Positions 45,780 to 55,934 of a DNA stretch of 64,000 nt are shown here, in pieces. Source of the DNA: CAVYBY01 sp963766935 (GTDB taxonomy: Bacteria > Actinomycetota > UBA4738 > HRBIN12); NCBI GenBank assembly GCA_963766935.1, contig CAVYBY010000006.1, positions 1-64,000 on the forward strand. The letters are read 5' to 3'. Both the position numbers and the translations under genes were made by a program. Each line of letters opens with the position of its first letter. Within the stretch, counting starts at the first letter, position 1. The notes under the pieces were generated by a model. That model saw only the letters and a program-made list of their open reading frames with translations, made no database searches and had not been told where the DNA came from.

Positions 45780-46801
45780 CCGGGCCCCCCTGGATCGTCC
45801 GGATCGTCCGGTTCGTCGACCACGCGCTGGTGCTGCCCGGAAGATCCGATCGCCAACTCGGGCAGGGCGCCGGCCTTGCGCTTGGCCCGTCCCGACTGGG
45901 CGGCGGCCCCTCGCACGTAGCCCTTGGAGATCCGGCGCTCGAGCCGGCTCTGGAAGATCGTGAACATCGCCGTGAGGACCCAGTACATGATCGCCACGAG
46001 GATCAGCGCCTCGAGGTTCTTGAAGTCCTTCTTGCCGACGAGCTGACCCCGCCGGAAGATCTCGGCCGAGGACGCCGTCACCCCCAGGAACGAGACCAGC
46101 GCGGTGTCCTTCATCATTGCGATGAACTCGTTGCCGGTCGGCGGGATGATCACGCGCAGCGCCTGCGGCAGCACGACCCGGCGCATGCGCTGCCCGTAGG
46201 TCATCCCCAAGGCCTCCGCCGCCTCCCCCTGGCCATGCCCGACGGACTGGATCCCCGCGCGGAAGATCTCCGTCATGTAGGCGCCGTAGTTGAAGCCCAG
46301 GGCGAGGATGCCGGCCACGGCCGGCTGGAGGATGTAGATCTTCTCCAGGCCGTGCGGAAGTCCCGGGAAACGCTGCGTGAGGTTGATCCCGACCTGGGGA
46401 AGCGCCAGGTAGATGAGGAACATCTGCACGATGAGCGGCGTGCCCCGGAAGAACGACGTGTAGAAGCCGGAGATCCCGTAGGCGACAGGGTTGTGCGAAA
46501 GACGGCCCAACGCCCCGAGGAGCGCCAGGAAGACCGCCAGGGCGATGCCGGCGACCGCGATGATGACCGTGTACCGAAGCCCGCCGAGGATGTACCGGGC
46601 GTGTTCGCGCATCCATGTCGTGTCGAACTTCGTCAGCGCGAAGAAGAACCCGAGGACGCCGAAGATGACCGCCCAGACCACCAAGACCTTGAGGCGGAAG
46701 GGCACCCGGGCGCTCGCCAGGGCGAAGCGGTCCATGCGGCCGCCGTCCGTAGGCGCGACAGGGGGCCGGGAAGCCCCGGCCCCCTGCTCGGTCGTCGTCA
46801 T
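45776..46801 (-). CDS. Polar amino acid ABC transporter permease (second system)
   Basis: A 341-residue HisM/GlnP family permease. AYGISGFYTSFFRGTPLIVQ, LALGFNYGAYMTEIFRAGIQ and the EAA loop GQGEAAEALGMTYGQRMRRV are diagnostic, followed by FIAMMKDTALVSFLGV. A C-terminal extension of about 60 residues (QSGRAKRKAGALPELAIGSS ... DDPDDPGGPG) is low-complexity and polar, beyond the usual family end. It starts 18 bases after the binding-protein gene. Confidence 0.93.
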   Translation of the reverse strand: MTTTEQGAGASRPPVAPTDGGRMDRFALASARVPFRLKVLVVWAVIFGVLGFFFALTKFDTTWMREHARYILGGLRYTVIIAVAGIALAVFLALLGALGRLSHNPVAYGISGFYTSFFRGTPLIVQMFLIYLALPQVGINLTQRFPGLPHGLEKIYILQPAVAGILALGFNYGAYMTEIFRAGIQSVGHGQGEAAEALGMTYGQRMRRVVLPQALRVIIPPTGNEFIAMMKDTALVSFLGVTASSAEIFRRGQLVGKKDFKNLEALILVAIMYWVLTAMFTIFQSRLERRISKGYVRGAAAQSGRAKRKAGALPELAIGSSGQHQRVVDEPDDPDDPGGPG

Positions 46802-46819
46802 AGGACTGTCCGGCTCACC

Positions 46820-47749
46820 TTACTGTTGGACGGTCAGGTCGAGCCCGTCATACCACTTCTTCGAAAGCTCCGTAAGGGTGCCGTCACTGTGCATGTCCTC
46901 GACGATCTTGGAGACCGCGTCGGCAAGCGTCGTGTCGGCGGCCGTCGAGCTCTTGTCGAACGCCGCGGCAAGCGGCTCGTAGAACACCGGATCCCCCACG
47001 ATCTTGACCGGGTTGCCGGCGTCGATGTAGCCCTGTGCCGTCGTCACGGAGGTGATCACCGCGTCGAGCCGCGTGCCGTCTCCCAGCGAGAGGTCCTGCA
47101 GCGCGGTCGTGTCGGTGTCGTACCCGTGAATGTCGGGATTGTCGATCGTGAAGTCGAACGTGTACCCGTTGATGGCCAGCGTCTTGTCCAGGAAAGACTC
47201 GTACGTGCAGCCCGAGCAGACGCCGATCTTCTTTCCGTCCAGATCGGTGGTCACGTCGGTGACCGACGTGTTCGCCGCGTTCACCACGACCACGGCCGGG
47301 GTGAAGTAGTACGGCGGCGTGAAGTCGAGCACCGCCTGGCGGTCGTTCGTGGGTGTCATCGATCCGACGCTCATGTCCCAGCGGCCGTTCCAGTTGCCCG
47401 CCGTCAGGACGTCCCACGACGGGGTCTCCCATGCGGGGTCGCCGACGCCGAGGCGGTGTGCGATCTCGGTTGCGACGTCGATGTCGAACCCAACGTAGGT
47501 GTTGGTCGCTTCGTCCAGGGACGACTGCGGCGGATACGCCGGGTCGGTTGACACCTTGATCTCCCCGGCGCTGCACACCTGCGCGAGCAGATCGGAACCA
47601 CTCGTGTCGACGGTGGAGCACACGGTGTCGGAGGTGCCGGCGCCCGGACTCGTACTGTCCGTCGGCGTCTTGTTGTTGCTGCAGGCGGTTGCCACCATGG
47701 CAAGCACGGCCAGCACCCCCAGGAATCCACGCACCTGGAGCTTGCCCAT
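46820..47749 (-). CDS. Polar amino acid ABC transporter substrate-binding lipoprotein (second system)
   Basis: A 309-residue SBP_bac_3 lipoprotein. ATG 47749 has GGGAGG 7 bases upstream and gives the signal LQVRGFLGVLAVLAMVATAC (lipobox ATAC). EIKVSTDPAYPPQSSLDEAT and YVGFDIDVATEIAHRLGV are the family start, WDMSVGSMTPTNDRQAVLDF the ligand region, and GKKIGVCSGCTYESFLDKTL carries an unusual CSGC pair near residue 180. The ligand is probably a polar amino acid. Confidence 0.93.
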   Translation of the reverse strand: MGKLQVRGFLGVLAVLAMVATACSNNKTPTDSTSPGAGTSDTVCSTVDTSGSDLLAQVCSAGEIKVSTDPAYPPQSSLDEATNTYVGFDIDVATEIAHRLGVGDPAWETPSWDVLTAGNWNGRWDMSVGSMTPTNDRQAVLDFTPPYYFTPAVVVVNAANTSVTDVTTDLDGKKIGVCSGCTYESFLDKTLAINGYTFDFTIDNPDIHGYDTDTTALQDLSLGDGTRLDAVITSVTTAQGYIDAGNPVKIVGDPVFYEPLAAAFDKSSTAADTTLADAVSKIVEDMHSDGTLTELSKKWYDGLDLTVQQ

Positions 47750-47811
47750 CAGATCCTCCCTCTGAGGGGGCACAGCGGAAATGGAGGCCCCCTCGTCCCC
47801 CTGTGCGACCG

Positions 47812-47841
47812 ATGATAGGCACCACCAGCCCGGCCGGGCAA
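47812..47841 (-). promoter_or_regulatory. Promoter-like TTGCCC-N18-TATCAT of the second amino acid ABC operon
   Basis: On the minus strand TTGCCC (47841-47836) and TATCAT (47817-47812) are separated by 18 bases, 63 bases before ATG 47749. The leader contains a GCACAG...CTGTGC pairing and the Shine-Dalgarno. Confidence 0.45.
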
Positions 47842-47886
47842 TGAAATAGGAACCCGGCTCGCTACTGGATACGCTGGATCGCCAAT

Positions 47887-47970
47887 GCCGGGATGGCGGA
47901 ACAGGTAGACGCGCGGGTCTCAAACACCCGTGGGCTCACGCCCGTGAGGGTTCGATTCCCTCTCCCGGCA
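47887..47970 (+). tRNA. tRNA-Leu (anticodon CAA)
   Basis: An 84-base class II tRNA with acceptor GCCGGGA/TCCCGGC, anticodon loop CTCAAAC, variable arm TGGGCTCACGCCC region and T-arm GAGGGTTCGATTCCCTC. Discriminator A; CCA is not encoded. It lies between divergently and convergently oriented ABC operons. Confidence 0.97.
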
Positions 47971-48003
47971 CGAGGAACGGCCTCGCCCGTCACTGCTCGC
48001 CCG

Positions 48004-48723
48004 TCACTGCTCGCCGAGATACGCCTTCCGCACCTGGTCGTTGCCGAGAAGCGCCGACGCGCGATCCTCCAGGACGATGGAACCCGACTCGAGCACGTAG
48101 CCGCGGTCGGCCAGGTGAAGGGCCACCTGCGCGTTCTGCTCCACGAGCAGGATCGTCGTCCCCTGGCGGTGGATCTCCGCCAGCAGCTCGAAGATCCGCC
48201 CGACGACGAGCGGTGCAAGACCAAGGGACGGCTCGTCGAGCATCAGGAGCTGCGGCCGGCCCATGAGGGCACGTCCGATCGCGAGCATCTGCTGCTCGCC
48301 TCCCGACAAGGTGCCGCCGGCCTGCCGCTCGCGGTCCCGCAGCACCGGGAAGAGCGAGAACACCCGCTCGAGATCTCCCGTGATCCCGGCGGCGTCCTTT
48401 CGCCCGTATGCGCCCATCCCCAGGTTCTCGCGGACGCTCATTCGACCGAAGATCCGCCGGCCCTCCGGCGCTTGGGAGAGACCGAGCTCGACGATCCGGT
48501 GAGCCGGAACGCCGTCGATGCGCCTGTCGCGAAAGACGATGCTGCCCGAGGACGGCGTCCGGATGCCGGAGATCGTCTTCAGCGTGGTGGTCTTGCCGGC
48601 CCCGTTTCCGCCGATCAGGGTGACGATCTCTCCTTCCCCGACCGTCAACGAGACGCCCTTGACGGCCTCGATCATGCCGTAGTGGACGTGGACGTCCTTC
48701 AGCTCGAGGAGCGTCTCAGCCAT
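48004..48723 (-). CDS. livF: Branched-chain amino acid ABC transporter ATPase LivF
   Basis: A 239-residue ATPase. VHYGMIEAVKGVSLTVGEGE is the LivF start, GGNGAGKTTTLKTISGI the Walker A, LSGGEQQMLAIGRALMG the signature and LMLDEPSLGLAPLVV the Walker B, all characteristic of LivF. ATG 48723 overlaps the end of livG by 8 bases. Last gene of the livKHMGF operon. Confidence 0.96.
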   Translation of the reverse strand: MAETLLELKDVHVHYGMIEAVKGVSLTVGEGEIVTLIGGNGAGKTTTLKTISGIRTPSSGSIVFRDRRIDGVPAHRIVELGLSQAPEGRRIFGRMSVRENLGMGAYGRKDAAGITGDLERVFSLFPVLRDRERQAGGTLSGGEQQMLAIGRALMGRPQLLMLDEPSLGLAPLVVGRIFELLAEIHRQGTTILLVEQNAQVALHLADRGYVLESGSIVLEDRASALLGNDQVRKAYLGEQ

Positions 48724-49570
48724 CGGTCCCGCCGTCGTCGGGTTCGGCGCCCGGTGTCGCGCCCGGCGACGGCTCCGTGGGCGCGCCCAGGTAGGCCTCG
48801 ATCACCCTCGGATCGCGCTGGATCTGCTCGGGGTCGCCCTCGGCGATCTTCTGACCGTGGTCGAGAACGGCGATCCGGTCGCACACCCCCATGACGAGAC
48901 GCATGTCGTGCTCGATCACGAGGATCGTGATCGACTGGTCGCGAACGCGCCGGATGAGCTGCATCAGGTCGGCCTTCTCGGATGGGTTCATCCCGGCCGC
49001 CGGCTCGTCGAGCAGCAAGAGCGCCGGACCGGTTCCCATGGCACGGGCGATCTCGAGCCGCCGCTGGTCGCCGTAGGCGAGATTCTTCGCCAGTTCGTCC
49101 GAGTAGCGGCCGATCCCGACGAAGTCCAGCAGCCATCCGGCTCGCTCCTGCGTGCTGCGCTCCTCCCGCCGCTGCATCGGAGACCGAGCGATCGAGCGCA
49201 GGACCCCGGCGTGGTTGTGGGCGTCGATGCCCACCATGACGTTTTCGTGCGCGCTGAGATTGGGGAAGAGCCGGATGTTCTGGAACGTGCGCCCGATGCC
49301 GAGCCGGGTGATCTCGAACGGGCTGCGCCCGCCCCGCGAGAGCGGCAGGCTCGATCCCCTCTCCAGGAGATCGCTGCCCATGAAACGCACCGTCCCCGAC
49401 GTCGGCGGGTAGATCGCCGTGATGAGGTTGAAGATCGTGGTCTTCCCGGCGCCGTTCGGACCGATGAGCCCGAAGATCATGCCCTCCGGGACGTTCACGT
49501 CCACGCCGGAGACCGCCCGGAGCCCGCCGAATTGCTTCGACACCCCCTCGAGCTCCAGCACGTCGCTCAC
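48716..49570 (-). CDS. livG: Branched-chain amino acid ABC transporter ATPase LivG
   Basis: A 284-residue ATPase. GPNGAGKTTIFNLITAIYPP is the Walker A; RTFQNIRLFPNLSAHENVMV is diagnostic of LivG. LAYGDQRRLEIARAMGTGP and LLLLDEPAAGMNPSE follow. A 25-residue polar tail rich in Pro, Gly and Asp ends the protein. GTG 49570 overlaps the livM stop (GTGA). Confidence 0.96.
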   Translation of the reverse strand: MSDVLELEGVSKQFGGLRAVSGVDVNVPEGMIFGLIGPNGAGKTTIFNLITAIYPPTSGTVRFMGSDLLERGSSLPLSRGGRSPFEITRLGIGRTFQNIRLFPNLSAHENVMVGIDAHNHAGVLRSIARSPMQRREERSTQERAGWLLDFVGIGRYSDELAKNLAYGDQRRLEIARAMGTGPALLLLDEPAAGMNPSEKADLMQLIRRVRDQSITILVIEHDMRLVMGVCDRIAVLDHGQKIAEGDPEQIQRDPRVIEAYLGAPTEPSPGATPGAEPDDGGTDG

Positions 49571-50730
49571 GAAGGCACCTCCTCGTGCTGGACGTCGAAG
49601 AGCGTTCCCTCGCGAAGCTCGTGACCTCGCAGCTCTGCGGCGCGTCGCCGGCTCGGGATGAGGCCCTGCGGCCGGAAGATCATGATCAGGACCAGCGCCG
49701 CGCCGAACACCAGGAACCGGGCGTCGCCGAGGAAGCGAAAGTACTCGGGCAGAAACACCATCGCCCCGGCGCCGACGATCGGTCCCCAGATCCCGCCCAT
49801 GCCGCCGAGGACCACCATCGAGAGCACGATGATCGACCCGAACGTCGGGTCCAGGAGCGAGAACGTCTTCGGTGAGACGTAGATGATCTGGCTCGCGTAG
49901 ATGACGCCGGCGGTGGACGCGATCGCGGCCCCCGTCGCGAATGCCAGCAGCTTCATCCGCACGGTGGGCACGCCCATCGCCGCGGCCGCGACCTCGTCCT
50001 CGCGGATGGCCGCCCACGCGCGGCCGACCCGCCCAGCGTTGATGCGAGTCACGATGAAGATGACGATCACGATGAGCACGAGCGTGAGCCAGTAGTACGG
50101 GTTGTTGTCGATCCCGAAGTCGTAGTTGATTCCCCCCAGATTGATCGCCGGGTGCGGGATGCTCTTCACCCCGAGCGGGCCGCCGGTCAGATCGCGAAGG
50201 TTGGCCGCCACGATCCGAACGATCTCGCCGAACCCCAGCGTCACGATCGCCAGATAGTCACCGCGCAGACGAAGCGTCGGCGCCCCAAGCAGCACGCCGG
50301 CGACGAGCGCCACGAGAACCGCCACCAAGAAGATCAGCCAGAAGTACATGTGGAACCTGGGCACCAGGTCGACGGCGTTCTCCAGGTGCTTGCGCTGGGC
50401 CAGGGTGAACCGGACCGCGCCGCTGAGGATCGCGTACGTGTAGGCGCCGATCGCGAAGAACGCCACGTATCCGAGGTCGAGCAGACCCGCAAAGCCCACC
50501 ACGATGTTCAGCCCGAGCGCCAGCAACGCCGCCAGGCCCACCTTGAAGATGATCGCGACGTAGTAGTTCGGGCGCCCGGTGAGATAGGGCATCACGTAGG
50601 GCAGCAGCGCCACGCCGACGAGCAGCGCCGCCAGCAGGAGCAGCCGGACCCACGCCGGCAGCCGGGCGAATCCCGACCGCACCCGGGCACGGTTGGCGCG
50701 GAACTGATCGAGCGCCGTCCGGACACGCAT
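49567..50730 (-). CDS. livM: Branched-chain amino acid ABC transporter permease LivM
   Basis: A 387-residue permease with many hydrophobic helices, including ALLALGLNIVVGFAGLLDLG and YVAFFAIGAYTYAILSG, the LivM hallmark. TLRLRGDYLAIVTLGFGEIV and GRAWAAIREDEVAAAAMGV form the coupling region. It begins 1 base after the livH stop. Confidence 0.96.
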   Translation of the reverse strand: MRVRTALDQFRANRARVRSGFARLPAWVRLLLLAALLVGVALLPYVMPYLTGRPNYYVAIIFKVGLAALLALGLNIVVGFAGLLDLGYVAFFAIGAYTYAILSGAVRFTLAQRKHLENAVDLVPRFHMYFWLIFLVAVLVALVAGVLLGAPTLRLRGDYLAIVTLGFGEIVRIVAANLRDLTGGPLGVKSIPHPAINLGGINYDFGIDNNPYYWLTLVLIVIVIFIVTRINAGRVGRAWAAIREDEVAAAAMGVPTVRMKLLAFATGAAIASTAGVIYASQIIYVSPKTFSLLDPTFGSIIVLSMVVLGGMGGIWGPIVGAGAMVFLPEYFRFLGDARFLVFGAALVLIMIFRPQGLIPSRRRAAELRGHELREGTLFDVQHEEVPS

Positions 50731-50731
50731 G

Positions 50732-51709
50732 TCAGCCCGCCACCTGCTCGCCGAGGATCCCGGTGGGCCGGAACATCAGAACCAGCACGAGGACGCCGAA
50801 GGCGATCACGTCGCGCCATTGTGCGGACACGCAGGCGATCCCGAGGTTCTCGATCAGTCCTAACAGCACGCCCCCGAGGACCGCCCCGCGGATGTTTCCG
50901 ATGCCGCCGAGCACCGCGGCGGTGAACGCCTTGATGCCGGGGATGAATCCGAGGTTGAACTGCGTGACCCCGAACCGCATCCCGTAGAGCAATCCGGCGG
51001 CGCCGGCCATCACGCCGCCGATCACGAACGTGATGACCACGATGGAATCGATGCCGACCCCCATCAGGGACGCCGTCTCCGGATCCTCGGCCACGGCCCG
51101 GATCCCCCGGCCGACCTTCGTCCCCTTCACGAGCCGGTCGAGCATCACCATCATCACCACGGCCACCACGACGATGAGCACGTAGACGTTGGTGATCGAG
51201 ACGCCGAAGAACTGGAAGAGCTCCTTGCGCGGCATCACGTCGGGAAAGCTGACCGGGGCACGGCCGGCGATCGCCGGCCAATGAAACGGCAGGCCGAGGT
51301 GCTTCTCACCGTCGAGCAGGAGAAACAGGTTGGACAGAAACAGCGACGCCCCGATGGCGGCGATCAGATACGAGAGCCGCGAGCCACCCTGCCGCCGGAT
51401 CGGGCGATAGGCGACCCGTTCCAACAGGACCGCGATCAGGGCGGAGGTCGCCATCGCGACGACGAAGGCGAACACCAGCGTGAGGACGAGCGACAGCCCC
51501 GATCGAGGACCGTGCGCGCCGACCCACGAGAACGCGTACAGCCCCCCGAACGAGCCGATCATGAAGACCTCGGAGTGGGCGAAGTTGAGCAGCTGGAGCA
51601 CGCCGTAGACCATGGTGTAGCCGAGCGCGATCATGGCGTAGAGGGCGCCGAGCACGAGCCCGGTCGTGGCGAGGCCGACCCATGTGCTCAGCTCATTCGG
51701 GCAGGACAC
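50732..51709 (-). CDS. livH: Branched-chain amino acid ABC transporter permease LivH
   Basis: A 325-residue permease. GLVLGALYAMIALGYTMVYG and LLNFAHSEVFMIGSFGGLYA are the LivH N-terminal signature; GRGIRAVAEDPETASLMGV is the cytoplasmic coupling loop and IPGIKAFTAAVLGGIGNIRG the conserved late segment. It follows livK after a 90-base gap containing a stable hairpin. Confidence 0.96.
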   Translation of the reverse strand: MSCPNELSTWVGLATTGLVLGALYAMIALGYTMVYGVLQLLNFAHSEVFMIGSFGGLYAFSWVGAHGPRSGLSLVLTLVFAFVVAMATSALIAVLLERVAYRPIRRQGGSRLSYLIAAIGASLFLSNLFLLLDGEKHLGLPFHWPAIAGRAPVSFPDVMPRKELFQFFGVSITNVYVLIVVVAVVMMVMLDRLVKGTKVGRGIRAVAEDPETASLMGVGIDSIVVITFVIGGVMAGAAGLLYGMRFGVTQFNLGFIPGIKAFTAAVLGGIGNIRGAVLGGVLLGLIENLGIACVSAQWRDVIAFGVLVLVLMFRPTGILGEQVAG

Positions 51710-51739
51710 GCGCCGCCTCCGGGCTCTCGTGGTGCCGCC

Positions 51740-51774
51740 GAATCGGGCGGATCGCTGGGCGACCCGCCCGATTC
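51740..51774 (-). terminator. 11-bp intercistronic hairpin between livK and livH
   Basis: GAATCGGGCGG (51740-51750) pairs perfectly with 51764-51774 around a 13-base loop in the 90-base gap after livK. No U-run. Together with the oppA hairpin it suggests differential stability or partial termination after binding-protein genes. Confidence 0.6.
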
Positions 51775-51799
51775 ATTGCGACGAGATGTGTCGTTCGGC

Positions 51800-52990
51800 T
51801 CAGGCGGGAACCACGGTGCTCGACGGTCCGATCACCGTCCAGGCACCATCCTTCACCTCGTAGAAGAAGAGGATCCGGGCGCTCGCCGCCAGTTCGCCGT
51901 TCGTGTCCCACGTGTAGTCCTTCGTCAGACCGTGGAACGCATCCATGGTGCGGACGAACTCGGTGATGGAAGCCCGGTCTGTGTGGCCGGCCTTGAACGC
52001 CGCGATGTACATCTGCGCGATGTCCCAGCCCTCCGGCCCGTAGATCTGCGGGGCCTCGCCGTAGGCGGCCGTGTAGTCCGAGATGAACTGCTGGTCGTCG
52101 GCATCCGTGCTCGTCGACAGGTCGGCGCACGTGCAGCTGGAGATGGTCCCCTCGCCGGTATCGCCCGCCGTGGAGGTGAAGGTGTCGTCCTTGATGCCGT
52201 CGCCACCCACCATCAGAACGTCCTGGAGACCGACGTCGTTCATCTGCTTGCGGATCAGCCCCGCCTCCGGGGAGTACCCGCCGTAGAACAGCGCCTGGCA
52301 CCCGGCGTCGTTGATCTTGGTGACGAGTGCCGAGTAGTCCTTGCCGCCCGGCTCCACGTCCTCGTTCAGGCTGACGGTCGCGCCGTCGGTCTTGAGCTGG
52401 TCCACGGCGACGTCCTTGAGGCCGAGGCCGTAGGCCGAGCCGTCCGAGGCGGCGCACACCGAGGTCGCGTTGTCGACCTTGACGATGTAGTCGGCCGCCG
52501 GAGCACCCATGTCGCTGTTGTTCCCGAGCGCGCGGAACCAATGCGTCCAGCCGTTCTGCGCCAGCGCGTTGTCGGTCGCCGACTGGGTGATGAACGGAAC
52601 GCCGGCCTGGTCGAGCTTGTCGTCGACGGCCGCGGACTCACCCGAGAACGCCGGGCCGATCACTCCGACGAAGGAGTCGTCGCCGACGATCTGGTCGACG
52701 AGCGGCGCCGCCACGTCTCCCGATCCCTGGCTGTCGAACTGCACGAGGTCGACCGTCACCGGCAGGTCTCCCGCGGCGTTGGCCTGGTCGAAGGCCAGCT
52801 TCGCCGCGTTGTACCCGCTGACGACGAGCAACTTGTAGTCGCCCGACAACGCGCCGATGAACGCGATCTTGACGGTCGGCTTCGGCCCGTTGGACGTGTT
52901 GTCCCCGGTGCCCGTCTTCTTGCTGCACGCCGCTGCCAGCAGCATGATGACCGCGGTCGCGGCCAGCGTTCGAATCCATGTCTTCCTCAT
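51800..52990 (-). CDS. livK: Branched-chain amino acid ABC transporter substrate-binding lipoprotein
   Basis: A 396-residue Peripla_BP_6 family lipoprotein. ATG 52990 gives the signal RKTWIRTLAATAVIMLLAAAC. IAFIGALSGDYKLLVVSGYN and VGVIGPAFSGESAAVDDKLD are the family segments, and PFITQSATDNALAQNG and FYGGYSPEAGLIRKQM follow. Cysteines in ISSCTCADL and DAGCQAL could form disulfides. First gene of the liv operon, with GAGGGG about 6-10 bases before the start. Confidence 0.95.
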   Translation of the reverse strand: MRKTWIRTLAATAVIMLLAAACSKKTGTGDNTSNGPKPTVKIAFIGALSGDYKLLVVSGYNAAKLAFDQANAAGDLPVTVDLVQFDSQGSGDVAAPLVDQIVGDDSFVGVIGPAFSGESAAVDDKLDQAGVPFITQSATDNALAQNGWTHWFRALGNNSDMGAPAADYIVKVDNATSVCAASDGSAYGLGLKDVAVDQLKTDGATVSLNEDVEPGGKDYSALVTKINDAGCQALFYGGYSPEAGLIRKQMNDVGLQDVLMVGGDGIKDDTFTSTAGDTGEGTISSCTCADLSTSTDADDQQFISDYTAAYGEAPQIYGPEGWDIAQMYIAAFKAGHTDRASITEFVRTMDAFHGLTKDYTWDTNGELAASARILFFYEVKDGAWTVIGPSSTVVPA

Positions 52991-53006
52991 TCGAGCCCCC
53001 TCTTCA

Positions 53007-53026
53007 CCAGGTGTTCCTGGCGGAAC
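53007..53026 (-). promoter_or_regulatory. Overlapping alternative hairpins in the livK leader
   Basis: CCAGG-TGTT-CCTGG (53007-53020) and GTTCC-TGGC-GGAAC (53013-53026) share bases and cannot form together, 17-36 bases before the livK start. Stems of five pairs are short, so this may be coincidence; a protein operator is also possible. Confidence 0.25.
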
Positions 53027-53070
53027 CTCGCTTGGTACCACATCGCAACTCGCGCGAGCAACCCCCTGCC

Positions 53071-53844
53071 TCACGAGGCGTCGATCTCGCGGCGAAACTC
53101 CTTCGCCAGACGTAATGCCCCCTCGGGGTCGCCTGCCAGCAGTCGCGCCACCAGCGCGCTTCCGACGATGACGCCGTCGGCGAACGAGCACGCCTGCGCC
53201 GCCTGCTCCGGGGTCGCGATCCCGACCCCGACGAGCAACGGCAGATCGGTCAGAGGCCGGAGCGCCTCGACGAGCTCCAGAGCCGTGCCCGCCAGACGAT
53301 CCCGGGCTCCGGTCACCCCGTATGTGGCGGCGCAGTAGACGAACCCGCGCGAGGCCGCGGCGATGGCGCGCAAGCGTTCCGGCCTCGTCCCCGGTGCCGC
53401 GAGGAGCACCGCGTCGATCGAGCGCGACGAGGCCTCGCGGCCGAACTCGGCCGCCTCGTCGACGGGAAGGTCCGGCACGATGGCCCCGGAGACCCCCGCC
53501 TCCGACGCCTCCTGGAGGAACCGGCCGACCCCGTGGCGGAGCACCGGGTTTACGTAGGTCATCACCGCGACCGGCACACCGGGGTTCGCCTCACGGACGA
53601 GCGCGACGACGTCGCTCGGCCGCGTGCCGCCCTCCAGGGCCAGACGCGAAGCCTCCTGGATGACCCCGCCGTCCATCACCGGGTCCGAGTGCGGGATGCC
53701 CACCTCGATGGCGTCGGCCCCCGCCTCGGCAAGCGCGCGCAGGAGTGCGACGTCGACCCCGGGGGCGCCGCCGGTCACATACGGGACGAAGGCGTGACCC
53801 CCCGACTCCCGCCGCGCTCGAAGCGCGAGCTCGAGGGCGCCCAT
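53071..53844 (-). CDS. trpA: Tryptophan synthase alpha chain
   Basis: A 257-residue TIM barrel that cleaves indole-3-glycerol phosphate. FVPYVTGGAPGVDVALLRAL is the start region, ADAIEVGIPHSDPVMDG has the catalytic Glu and Asp, and FVYCAATYGVTGAR and LLVGVGIATPEQA bind the phosphate. It starts immediately after trpB without overlap, and the liv operon follows 80 bases later on the same strand. Confidence 0.96.
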   Translation of the reverse strand: MGALELALRARRESGGHAFVPYVTGGAPGVDVALLRALAEAGADAIEVGIPHSDPVMDGGVIQEASRLALEGGTRPSDVVALVREANPGVPVAVMTYVNPVLRHGVGRFLQEASEAGVSGAIVPDLPVDEAAEFGREASSRSIDAVLLAAPGTRPERLRAIAAASRGFVYCAATYGVTGARDRLAGTALELVEALRPLTDLPLLVGVGIATPEQAAQACSFADGVIVGSALVARLLAGDPEGALRLAKEFRREIDAS

Positions 53845-55034
<1,190 letters not shown>

Positions 55035-55038
<4 letters not shown>

Positions 55039-55817
55039 CGGATCGACGCCGCCCCGGTCATGCGTCGGATGACGTCGGCGGGATCCGCGGCACGCATGAG
55101 CGCTTCCCCCACGAGGACGGCCGACGCGCCGGCCGCCACGGCGGCACGGACGTGGGCCTCGGTCGAGATCCCGCTCTCCAGCACCCCGATCCGATCGGAC
55201 GGGATCCGCGAGAGGCGTATCAACGCAGCGTCCAGGTCGACCTCGAGCGTCTCGAGATCCCGGGCGTTCACTCCCACGATCTCCGCGCCGGTCTCGATCG
55301 CCCGGTCGACGTCGCGATCGCTGTGCGCTTCGAGCAGCACCGCCAGTCCCAGATCGCGCGCCGCCGAGAGCAGCGCGGCCAGCTCCGCGTCCTCGAGCGC
55401 ATCCGCGATCAGGAGCGCCGCATCGGCGCCGGCGGCGCGGGATTCGATCAGCTGGGACGGATGGACCAGGAAGTCCTTGCGGAGCACCGGCCGGTCCACG
55501 GCCGAGCGAACGGCGCGCAGGTCCGCGAGGGACCCGTGGAAATGCGCCGGCTCCGTCAACACCGAGATCGCGGCGGCACCTCCCTCCGCGTAGTGGCGCG
55601 CCATCGCCGCCGGGTCCGCATCCTCGGCGATCGGGCCCGCCGACGGCGAGGCCCGCTTGACCTCGGCGATCACGGCGGGGCGTCCGGCGCGCAGCGCCCC
55701 GGCCAGGTCCCGCGGCGGCGGCAGCACGCTCGAACGCGCCAGGTTTGCCCCGTCGTCGAGCGGGTTCGACTCGAGATCCCGCCTGACGCGCGCGACGATG
55801 TCGGTCAGGAAGCCCAT
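55035..55817 (-). CDS. trpC: Indole-3-glycerol phosphate synthase
   Basis: A 260-residue TIM barrel making indole-3-glycerol phosphate. VIAEVKRASPSAGPI, LTEPAHFHGSLADL, PVLRKDFLVHPSQ, EIVGVNARDLETL and VLESGISTEAHV carry the catalytic Lys, Glu and Asn in the expected order. ATG 55817 follows TAGACT by 10 bases. No trpF is fused to it or present in the cluster. Confidence 0.96.
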
Positions 55818-55827
55818 GGGAGGGGCG

Positions 55828-55833
55828 AGTCTA
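55828..55833 (-). promoter_or_regulatory. -10-like TAGACT, leaderless start of trpC
   Basis: TAGACT lies 10 bases before ATG 55817, in the gap between the hisA 3' repeats and trpC. CCTCCC, not a Shine-Dalgarno, precedes the start. Confidence 0.4.
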
Positions 55834-55853
55834 CCCGGGCGGGGGCCGTCAGA

Positions 55854-55934
55854 GAGAGCGCCGCGATTGCCGCGGCTCATGAGAGCGCCGCGATTGCCGC
55901 GGCTCATGAGAGCGCCGAGATTGCCGCGGCGACA
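55854..55934. repeat. Three 27-bp tandem repeats spanning the hisA 3' end
   Basis: Copies at 55854-55880 and 55881-55907 are identical; 55908-55934, which is the hisA terminus itself, is a diverged copy. Each unit is nine codons long and in the hisA frame carries AAAIAALS followed by TGA. The hisA stop used is at 55904-55906. The 3' end of hisA, stop codon included, seems to have been duplicated twice. Confidence 0.85.

Noticed and set aside
55854..55934. CRISPR-like array
   Set aside because: Units are directly adjacent with no spacers and derive from the hisA terminus.
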